Below are positions 57,088 through 64,000 of a stretch of DNA of 64,000 nt, one piece after another. Where the stretch lies: contig PASP01000013.1 in NCBI GenBank assembly GCA_002712005.1, positions 1 to 64,000 on the forward strand. Reading direction: 5' to 3'. Every line of letters begins with the position of its first letter. Position 1 is the first letter of the stretch. A program made the position numbers and the translations under genes. The notes under the pieces are model-generated. The model had not been told where the DNA came from and ran no database searches. It saw only the letters and a program-made list of their open reading frames with translations. This DNA is from Halobacteriovoraceae bacterium. Lineage in GTDB: Bacteria > Bdellovibrionota > Bacteriovoracia > Bacteriovoracales > Bacteriovoracaceae.

Positions 57088-59147
57088 ATGAGTTCATTAA
57101 ACATTAACGATTTCATGAAAGAAAACTACAAAGCCGAAGACTTCTCTCATCTTCATTGGACGGGGAGCTTTCAAGAGTATGTAGAAAAAGTTACTGCTGA
57201 TCCTCGTATCGCTCGTAACGCTTTCCAAAGAATCCACGACATGATTATGTCTTTTGGAACGTCTGAGTATACAGAATATAAGAAAAAAATTACTCGCTAT
57301 CACTTCTTTGATGATCCGATTGCAAACGGTAAAGATGCTGTCTTTGGTATTGATGTTCATCTCATGAAGTTTGCTAACTTTTTTAAGTCGGCTGCTCAGG
57401 GTTATGGAACCGAGAAAAGGGTACTTCTTCTTCATGGGCCGGTTGGTTCTGCCAAGTCTTCTATTTCACGACTCGTAAAAAAGGACTTGAGCACTACTCA
57501 AAAACAGATGATGGAGCCATGTATACATTTGAGTGGTACGACGAGGAAGCCCCAGATCTTCTTGGTGGCCAAAAGACTTTCCCATCACCCATGCACGAGG
57601 AACCTCTTAAACTTGTGCCCATTGAAGTTCGCGAACAACTCTTAGAAAAAATTAATAAGACTCGTCCTGATGGGACAAATAAAATTAAGATTAAGGGTTT
57701 ATTAAACCCAGCCGATCGTTATATCTATGCTCAATACATGGAAAAATATGATGGTGATTGGACGAAGGTGATGAATCACGTAAGAGTGAAGCGTCTTCTT
57801 CTTTCTGAACAAGATCGTATTGGGATTGGTACTTTCCAACCCAAAGATGAGAAAAACCAAGATTCAACCGAGCTTACAGGGGATATCAATTATAGAAAAA
57901 TTGCCCTCTATGGTTCAGATTCTGACCCAAGAGCTTTCAACTTTGATGGGGAATTCAATATTGCTAACCGTGGTATTGTAGAGTTCATTGAAATGCTGAA
58001 GCTTGATGTGGCCTTCCTCTATGACCTACTTGGGGCTTCTCAGGAACAGTCTATTAAGCCAAAGAAATTTGCTCAAACAGATATTGATGAAGTGATTCTT
58101 GGTCACACCAATGAGCCTGAATTTAGAAAACTTCAAAATAACGAATTCATGGAAGCCCTTCGTGACCGTACGGTGAAAATTGATATTCCTTATATCACTC
58201 GACTTGATAATGAAGTGAAGATTTATAAGCGTGATTTTAATGCGGATAAAATTCCTCATATGCACGTGGCTCCACATACTGTTGATATGGCGGCTCTTTG
58301 GTCAGTTCTCACTCGTTTAGAAGAACCTAAGAAAAGTGATCTCACGCTTCTGCAAAAACTTAAACTTTATAATGGAAAAACACTTCCAGGCTATAACGAA
58401 GATAATGTGAAAGAGCTTCGTAAAGAAGCTGTACGTGAAGGTCTTGAAGGAGTATCACCTCGTTATATTCAAGATAAGATTTCAAATGCTCTCGTTAAAA
58501 ATTCTCATGCAGGATGTTTAAATCCATTTATGGTTTTCAATGAGCTTGAAGCAGGTCTTAAGCATCATTCCTTAATCAATAATTCGGAACAACTTGAGAA
58601 ATATAAAGAACTTCTTGCAGTTGCTCGTCAAGAGTACGAAGACATTGTTAAGAATGATGTTCAAAAGGCCATTAGTGTTGATGAGAATGCCATTCAAACT
58701 CTATGTTCTAATTATATTGATAACGTGAAGGCCTATACTCAACGTGAGAAAATTCGTAATAAATACTCAAATCGTCTAGAAGATGCGGATGAGAGATTCA
58801 TGAGAAGTATTGAAGAGAAAATCGATATTGCGGAATCTCGAAAAGACGACTTCAGACGTGAGATTATGAATTATATTGGTGCCCTTGCTATTGAAGGGAA
58901 GCAGTTTGATTACAAAATGAATGAAAGACTTCATAGAGCACTTGAATTGAAACTTTTTGAAGATCAGAAAGATACAATCAAACTTAAGACCATCATCTCT
59001 AAAGTTGTGGATAAAGACACACAAGAGAAGATTGACGTGGTTAAGGCGCGCCTTATTAAGAACCACGGCTATTGTGAAATCTGTGCAACAGATGCTCTAA
59101 ACTTTGTTGCTTCAATTTTCGCAAAAGGTGACTCAGCCCAAGCTTAA
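57088..59147 (+). CDS. prkA: PrkA serine protein kinase, needs a -1 frameshift at an A AAA AAG site
   Basis: PrkA (YeaG) is an AAA-fold kinase found with YeaH and SpoVR and linked to starvation or sporulation responses in other bacteria. The first frame gives residues 1-132 (ATG with AAGGGG nine bases before), including the P-loop GPVGSAKSS at 117-125. It then continues out of frame to a stop at 57645. The rest of PrkA lies in the -1 frame, open from 57483 to 59147: [31 protein letters not shown] and the conserved C-terminal kinase-like part. A slip of -1 at A AAA AAG (57477-57483) joins VKK to GLEHY and gives a normal 686-residue protein with no residue lost. One missing A in this run would give the same picture, so sequence error, pseudogene or programmed frameshift all fit. 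Confidence 0.88.
57477..57501 (+). other. In-phase slippery heptamer A AAA AAG with short downstream hairpin
   Basis: Zero-frame codons read GT(A AAA AAG), the classical phase for -1 slippage as in E. coli dnaX. Three bases on, TTGAG (57487-57491) can pair with CTCAA (57497-57501) across a 5-base loop. That hairpin is weak, and no upstream Shine-Dalgarno-like stimulator is obvious. Confidence 0.6.
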
Positions 59148-59156
59148 GGAGCACTA

Positions 59157-60278
59157 ATGGATCATCCTATAAAAAGAGACCACGCCCGTTTCCGTAATAT
59201 TGTTAAGGGACGGGTTAGGGATAATTTAAGAGACTATATCTCTAATGGAGAAATGCCTCTTCCTAAAGGCGATGGGAAATATAAAATTCCCATGCCTTCC
59301 ATTGATACTCCTCGTTTTAAATTTGGTGATCAAAGCCAAGGGGGAACGGGGCAAGGTCAAGGTGAGCAATGTGATCCTGTTGATGGACAGGAAGGTGAAG
59401 GAGAAGGCGAAGCTGGACAAGGGGAAGCTGGTGAAGGTGAGGGAAATAAAGAACTCGATGTAGAGCTTTCTCTTGATGAACTGGCCTCTATTCTCGGTGA
59501 AGAGCTTGCTCTTCCCAATATTGAGCCAAAGGGAAAGAAAACTATGCAATCTACGACGGATCGTTATACATCCGTTGGTACTGTAGGTCCTGATTCTCTT
59601 AAACACTTTAAAAGATCTTATAAAGAAGCTTTAAAAAGACAAGTGGCCACGGGGACTTATGATGCTAAGAACCCCACCATTATTCCGATTAAGGCCGATA
59701 TGCGCTATCGCTCTTCTGCTCAAAAAGTAGAATTTGATAACTCAGCTGTTGTTATCTACATGATGGACGTATCTGGTTCCATGGGGGATGAGCAAAAGGA
59801 AGTAGTAAGAACTGAATCTTTTTGGATCAATCTCTGGCTTAAGTCTCAGTATAAAGATATTGAGATTCGCTACATCATTCACGATGCTACGGCCAAAGAA
59901 GTGGATGAAGAGACTTTCTTTAGAACAAGAGAGAGTGGGGGAACATTGATTTCTTCTGCTTTTAAATTATGTAAAGATATTATCTCTGAAGACTATAATC
60001 CTAGTGAATGGAATATCTATCCTTTTCACTTTAGTGATGGGGATAACTGGTCAACGGATGATACAAAGCTTTGTTTGGATATCTTAGATAACGATATTCT
60101 TCCGGCCTCAAATATGTTCTGTTATGGACAGGTGGAGAGTCGCTACGGTTCCGGTCAATTCTACAAAGATTTGATTGGTCACTACAAAGAGGATCATGAA
60201 AAGGTAACTTTAAGTAAGATTAAAAATAAAGATGCCATTTTAGATTCGATCAAAGAATTCTTAGGGAAGGGAAAATGA
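59157..60278 (+). CDS. yeaH: YeaH/YhbH family protein (UPF0229)
   Basis: The 373-residue product has the N-terminal family block ([21 protein letters not shown]), a low-complexity linker of about 50 residues rich in Gly, Glu and Gln (59340-59450, from GAAGGTGAAGG-like repeats), and a C-terminal von Willebrand A-like domain with [14 protein letters not shown] (MIDAS-type DxSGS), [13 protein letters not shown] and [11 protein letters not shown]. It functions with PrkA and SpoVR; the biochemical role is not settled. AAGGAG precedes the ATG by six bases, the gap from prkA is nine bases, and the stop overlaps the spoVR start by four, so it is in one operon. The conserved HD..A.EV and GGT blocks suggest an intact protein. 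Confidence 0.93.
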   Translation: MDHPIKRDHARFRNIVKGRVRDNLRDYISNGEMPLPKGDGKYKIPMPSIDTPRFKFGDQSQGGTGQGQGEQCDPVDGQEGEGEGEAGQGEAGEGEGNKELDVELSLDELASILGEELALPNIEPKGKKTMQSTTDRYTSVGTVGPDSLKHFKRSYKEALKRQVATGTYDAKNPTIIPIKADMRYRSSAQKVEFDNSAVVIYMMDVSGSMGDEQKEVVRTESFWINLWLKSQYKDIEIRYIIHDATAKEVDEETFFRTRESGGTLISSAFKLCKDIISEDYNPSEWNIYPFHFSDGDNWSTDDTKLCLDILDNDILPASNMFCYGQVESRYGSGQFYKDLIGHYKEDHEKVTLSKIKNKDAILDSIKEFLGKGK

Positions 60279-61789
60279 CAACAAGAACCAAACCTATATC
60301 CGGTGAATTATTAAAATTAAAAGATGAGATCCATCAGTATGCCATTGACTATGGTCTTGATTTCTACCCGGTCGTTTTTGAGGTTTGTGACTATGATACG
60401 ATCAATATTCTTGCAGCTCAGGGAGGCTTTCCTAGCCGTTATCCTCACTGGCGCTTTGGTATGGAGTATGATCAGCTTTCTAAGAACTATGCTTATGGAT
60501 TACAGAAAATCTATGAGATGGTGATTAATACAGATCCTTGTTATGCCTACCTCTTAAAGGCCAATGAATTTATAGATCAAAAATTAGTGATGGCCCATGT
60601 TTATGGCCATGCTGACTTCTTTAAAAATAATTTATGGTTTAAAAGTACGAATCGCGCCATGATGGATGTTATGGCCAATCATGGAACTAAAGTTCGTCGC
60701 TATATGGAAAAATATGGCCAGGATCGTGTTGAAACTTTCATTGATAGTGTGCTTTCACTGGAAAATCTTTTGGACATCAATGTTCTCTTTGAAACACCTG
60801 ATGTTCAACGTTCTCGCGAGTCAAAAGCCCAGGAATTTGCGAAACAATTCTTTCACGATGATGATGATGATGGAAGATCGAGTCACCTGAAGAGTTTTAT
60901 GCGTTCCAAGCTCTTCACCCCCGAATCAAATAAACCAAAAATGCCTCTTGATGAAGATGTTATTGAACGTAAGAGACCAAGCCATGTCTCTCCCCGTGAT
61001 ATCATGATGTACTTAATTGAGAATGCTCCTCTTCAAGACTGGCAAGCGGATATCCTTGGGATTTTAAGAGAGGAAGCCTATTACTTTCTTCCTCAACGAA
61101 TGACTAAGATTATGAATGAAGGGTGGGCAAGTTACTGGCACTCCACAATCCTTACTAAGAAGGCCTTAAAGTCATCTGAGATTATTGAATTTGCTGATAA
61201 GCACTCAGGTGTTATGGCCATGAGCCGTCAGAATATCAATCCTTATAAGATTGGGATTGAGATGATGCGCGATATTGAGTATCGCTGGGATACTGGTCGC
61301 TTTGGCAAAGAGTATAATGAATGTACGGATATGCATGAGCGAGAGAATTGGAATCGACCTACTCATCAAGGAAGAGAGAAGATCTTTGAAGTGAGAAAAA
61401 CTCATAATGATGTAACCTTTATTGACGAGTTCTTTACTCGGGAATTCTGTCAAAGAATGCAGTTATTCACTTACAAATACAATCCTAGAACCTCTCGCTT
61501 TGAAATTGACTCTCGTGATTTTCAGGCGATTAAGGCCAAATTACTCATGAGTTTAACTAATTTTGGACAACCGGTAATTGAGGTTGAGTCTGGAAACTTC
61601 GCTAATCGCGGAGAACTCCATTTGATTCATAAGCATCAAGGGGTTGATTTGGATATGGGTTATGCTTCTTCCACTTTAAGGAATATTCAAAAGATTTGGG
61701 GCCGACCTGTTAATCTATCTACTATTCAAGAAGAGAAGGAAGTGACTTTCGTTCACGATGGAAAAGAGTTTCGTCCTCTTAAAAGTTGA
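60275..61789 (+). CDS. spoVR: SpoVR family protein
   Basis: This 504-residue protein has the SpoVR landmarks: [21 protein letters not shown] (parts), [68 protein letters not shown] and, near the end, [16 protein letters not shown]. The clustered His and Glu residues (H.YGH.DF, EGWA..WH) look like a metal site, though no enzyme activity is established. Family members are always near prkA and yeaH, and in Bacillus SpoVR affects spore cortex formation; this organism need not sporulate. The ATG overlaps the yeaH stop (ATGA), giving the complete prkA-yeaH-spoVR operon. Length is normal. Confidence 0.95.
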   Translation: MTTRTKPISGELLKLKDEIHQYAIDYGLDFYPVVFEVCDYDTINILAAQGGFPSRYPHWRFGMEYDQLSKNYAYGLQKIYEMVINTDPCYAYLLKANEFIDQKLVMAHVYGHADFFKNNLWFKSTNRAMMDVMANHGTKVRRYMEKYGQDRVETFIDSVLSLENLLDINVLFETPDVQRSRESKAQEFAKQFFHDDDDDGRSSHLKSFMRSKLFTPESNKPKMPLDEDVIERKRPSHVSPRDIMMYLIENAPLQDWQADILGILREEAYYFLPQRMTKIMNEGWASYWHSTILTKKALKSSEIIEFADKHSGVMAMSRQNINPYKIGIEMMRDIEYRWDTGRFGKEYNECTDMHERENWNRPTHQGREKIFEVRKTHNDVTFIDEFFTREFCQRMQLFTYKYNPRTSRFEIDSRDFQAIKAKLLMSLTNFGQPVIEVESGNFANRGELHLIHKHQGVDLDMGYASSTLRNIQKIWGRPVNLSTIQEEKEVTFVHDGKEFRPLKS

Positions 61790-61859
61790 TTGACGCCATC
61801 CCTAGGTTTAGAGAAAATAACTTTACCTTATAAATTCTTCTCCTTGGGATAGCTGATTC

Positions 61860-63752
61860 ATGAAAGAACGGATTCTTTTAATTCTCATTTTTCTTCATTT
61901 TATTTTACCAACTCATTCTTTTGCCAATTATGCCAAAGTTATTCTTGTTCGTGGGAAGGTCACTCAGTTGGCTCCAGGGGAGCTTATTGCTCGAAAAGTA
62001 TCGAAGGGTGAAGAATTGAAGGTGGATACTTCTATTCTAACGGAAAAGGGAAGCTTTGTTCGTCTTAATTTAAAAGATGGTTCTGTCCTCTCTCTTGGGC
62101 CAGAGTCAAAGTTAGTACTAAGTAAGATCGGTGAGAGTGATAAAGATCAATCAGTGATAAATCTTCTCAAGGGAACCATACGTAATAAAATCAAAAAGTC
62201 TCAAAGCGGCAAGATGAACTACTTTATCAAAACAAGAACTGCAGCTTTAGGTGTTCGTGGAACGGAATTTGAAGCGGTATATGGTTCAGAATCTGGAGTC
62301 ACCAGTCTTTTGACTTATAAAGGCTCGGTGAGTATGGCCCATATAAGAGATGTTGTGAAAGCTAAAAAGAAAGAGGTTGAGAATGTTGAATATTCTAGAG
62401 AATCTGAATACGACAAATCGATTGTTATAGAGGAAAGTACGGAATTAAAAAAAGGAGATGACCCCATTGAACAAATGGAGTTGGCCCTTAATGATGACAA
62501 GGCCTCTACAGTAAAGGCCGGACAGATTTCTCAAACAGTGGATGCGATGGATACCGTTGCGAGACCAGCTGTGATTAATCCTGTCCAATTAAATTTACTC
62601 TATGAAAATGATGAGTTCAAAGAGGGATCTGGACGTCGACCTATCGCAAATCTTGATAATGATAAGTTGAAAATTCAGCCTGTGGCCACTGATTCACCGG
62701 CAGAAGGAATTTACGACAAAGAAAGGGGAATTTACGCTCCAAAGAGTGGGGGCTTCTTTGATCGTAAAACAGGGCTCTATATTCCCCCAAGTTCTGATGC
62801 CCTATACGATCAAAAGAATAAAGTCTATGTTGATAAGCAATTAGGTAATGTAGATGCTAAAACAGGAGAGTATGTTCCCCCTCTTGGATTAGAGATCGAT
62901 CCTAAAGTTGGTTTTGTTAAAAAGAGATTTAAGGCCTCCACGCCCAAGGCCATTTTGGCCAAAGTCGATGCCAATCAAAGAAAGCTCAATTCGGTTCTTG
63001 ATCATTCCATAGTTATAGGTGATGGGCCGGATAAAGAAGAAGAGAGAGAAGTGAAATACTATCTTTCTTATAGAGAGCTTATTGCCAAAAATGTTTTTAA
63101 TTTTTCCATTGAAGGCTATGATCAGGACTTCGATGTTGAAGAGAGTTCTGAGGGCAGTTATTCAAATAATAGTGATGGTGCTACTCGCCTAAATTTATCT
63201 CTTGATTTTGATTCCGGTTCTCGACTCAGGCCCTATGTTCAATTCTCTTTGGCCTTCAACGACTTTCACCATTATGGAGATTCTCGTTTTTCTCAAGAAG
63301 GTAATAAATTGACCGCTTTTGGTGCCGGTTTAACCTATTCTATGAGTCCTCATTGGAATCTCTTTTCTCAAATCAAAATGGATCAGCAATTTATTATGGA
63401 CTTTGAAAACTCAGATAATGGTATTTTTAGTCAGTTAGTACGCTTCAGTCTGCCTAAAATCTCTTTTGGAATTCAAGGGGAATGGTTTCGCTACAAGAAG
63501 CTCTCTGGAGAAGCAGGAGCTCTTATAGGGCTTAATCTATCTAAGGAGTCTGGTGATATCGAGGTTTCTATGGGAAGACATTATCAGCTTAATACGGGGC
63601 TACGTTATTGGCCTAGCCGTAATTGGTATTTGAATACCTCACTCTTTGTTCGCGGTGAGAGCTATGATGTTGAAGGGACTTCTTATAACTATAGCTATAA
63701 GGGCTCCAGGCATTCATCAGGCTTAAATTTAGGATTTGGGACTTACTTCTAA
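61860..63752 (+). CDS. FecR-domain protein with short repeats and C-terminal barrel
   Basis: The 630-residue product has an export signal (ILLILIFLHFILPTHSFA), then a FecR domain (about 25-165): AKVILVRGKVTQLAPG, GSFVRLNLKDGSVLSLGP, LLKGTIRNKI and TRTAALGVRGTEFEAVYG, the last block being very typical. Residues about 275-350 hold five repeats of the type (Y/F)D...G.Y.P (GIYDKERGIYAP, GFFDRKTGLYIP, ALYDQKNKVYVD, NVDAKTGEYVPP, EIDPKVGF). The C-terminal 200 residues alternate as beta strands and end in LGFGTYF, with a terminal Phe as in outer-membrane proteins. It is probably periplasmic and outer membrane. Function unknown; FecR here is not paired with a sigma factor gene in the window. It converges on the next gene with a four-base stop overlap. 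Confidence 0.85.
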   Translation: MKERILLILIFLHFILPTHSFANYAKVILVRGKVTQLAPGELIARKVSKGEELKVDTSILTEKGSFVRLNLKDGSVLSLGPESKLVLSKIGESDKDQSVINLLKGTIRNKIKKSQSGKMNYFIKTRTAALGVRGTEFEAVYGSESGVTSLLTYKGSVSMAHIRDVVKAKKKEVENVEYSRESEYDKSIVIEESTELKKGDDPIEQMELALNDDKASTVKAGQISQTVDAMDTVARPAVINPVQLNLLYENDEFKEGSGRRPIANLDNDKLKIQPVATDSPAEGIYDKERGIYAPKSGGFFDRKTGLYIPPSSDALYDQKNKVYVDKQLGNVDAKTGEYVPPLGLEIDPKVGFVKKRFKASTPKAILAKVDANQRKLNSVLDHSIVIGDGPDKEEEREVKYYLSYRELIAKNVFNFSIEGYDQDFDVEESSEGSYSNNSDGATRLNLSLDFDSGSRLRPYVQFSLAFNDFHHYGDSRFSQEGNKLTAFGAGLTYSMSPHWNLFSQIKMDQQFIMDFENSDNGIFSQLVRFSLPKISFGIQGEWFRYKKLSGEAGALIGLNLSKESGDIEVSMGRHYQLNTGLRYWPSRNWYLNTSLFVRGESYDVEGTSYNYSYKGSRHSSGLNLGFGTYF

Positions 63753-64000
63753 AAAAGCGGAGTAAGATTTAGATCATTACCATCGAGTTCTTCGATATCT
63801 TTTTGATCAATCATGACAGAGTCTTGGAGAGGAGTGATCTCTTGCTTTGTTTTTAAATTCTCAATATTAAAGGGTTTGGATAGGGTTTTCTCATCACGGG
63901 TGAGGGTCTTTCCAATATTCTCCCATTCCAAAATTTTCATATAGAGCCAGCAGTGGAGGCCTTCTTCTTTATTACATCCTTCGGCGGAAGAGTGGATAAG
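63749..64000 (-). CDS. C-terminal part of an unknown gene (runs off the window)
   Basis: The frame is open from the right edge: the visible 83 residues start LIHSSAEGCNKEEGLHCWLY and continue through MKILEWENIGKTL to a TAG overlapping the stop of the FecR-domain gene. The Met at 63940 is therefore probably internal. The section is soluble in character, with two Cys residues (GCNKEEGLHC). I do not recognise the family, and most of the protein may lie outside. Confidence 0.65.
   Translation of the reverse strand, partial: LIHSSAEGCNKEEGLHCWLYMKILEWENIGKTLTRDEKTLSKPFNIENLKTKQEITPLQDSVMIDQKDIEELDGNDLNLTPLF

Noticed and set aside
57079-57645. A separate 188-residue protein followed by an independent 542-residue protein
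   Set aside because: Both are consecutive parts of PrkA, and the zero-frame tail after codon 132 has no similarity to the family.
59340-59460. GGTGAAGG-type repeated DNA in yeaH, considered as a tandem repeat element
   Set aside because: It encodes the Gly/Glu/Gln linker commonly seen in this protein family and needs no separate explanation.

Overview
The window is AT-rich (roughly 35-40% G+C by eye), densely coded DNA from a Gram-negative bacterium. Many genes encode secreted or outer-membrane products (lipoprotein signals, C-terminal beta-barrels, a Wza-like exporter, a pilin-like protein). The mix of SecA, a membrane LytM peptidase, an EndA-type secreted nuclease, many secreted hydrolases and PrkA/YeaH/SpoVR fits a Bdellovibrio-and-like organism, perhaps Bacteriovoracales. 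That placement is inferred from content; no rRNA or marker phylogeny is available here. There are no rRNAs, tRNAs, CRISPR arrays or complete insertion sequences, and no gene-free stretch longer than about 300 bases.

Layout. 1-500: tail of an IS1-like transposase and a two-way terminator. 500-2800 (minus): crotonase-family protein, thioredoxin reductase, a 63-residue unknown. 2970-5705 (plus): two tandem envelope proteins sharing an N-terminal module. 5714-12840 (minus): GlpD, an acidic protein with a YbjQ-like end, SecA and an M23 peptidase. 13000-23000: EndA-type nuclease with a folded leader, an Asp-box propeller lipoprotein with an S41-like lipoprotein, a methyltransferase/M28 aminopeptidase pair, and a large secreted protein of unknown role. 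23084-26877: two related helical secreted proteins and an unknown.

27000-54990 is an exopolysaccharide locus: degenerate tyrosine-kinase-like ATPase, Wzz-like, O-antigen ligase/polymerase-like, three GT4 and one GT2 glycosyltransferases, methyltransferase, flippase, Wza-like exporter and a phosphoglycosyl transferase. Embedded in it are two giant genes encoding a hybrid synthase, A-T-KS-AT-ACP-aminotransferase followed by C-PCP-C-A-PCP-TE, then a secreted GH123/DUF4091-like protein. The synthase has no ketoreductase, so the beta-keto intermediate could be transaminated directly, giving a beta-amino (probably beta,gamma-diamino) acid joined to a short peptide that probably ends in glycine. This is the most novel system in the window.

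55000-64000: pilin-like protein with a tail-fibre-like section, PP2C phosphatase, the prkA-yeaH-spoVR operon, a FecR-domain barrel protein, and a gene running off the right edge.

Two conserved genes are broken as read. secA has an in-frame TAA at codon 59. prkA needs a -1 frameshift exactly at an in-phase A AAA AAG heptamer. Each may be a sequence error, a true mutation or recoding; the prkA site has the form of a programmed frameshift signal.
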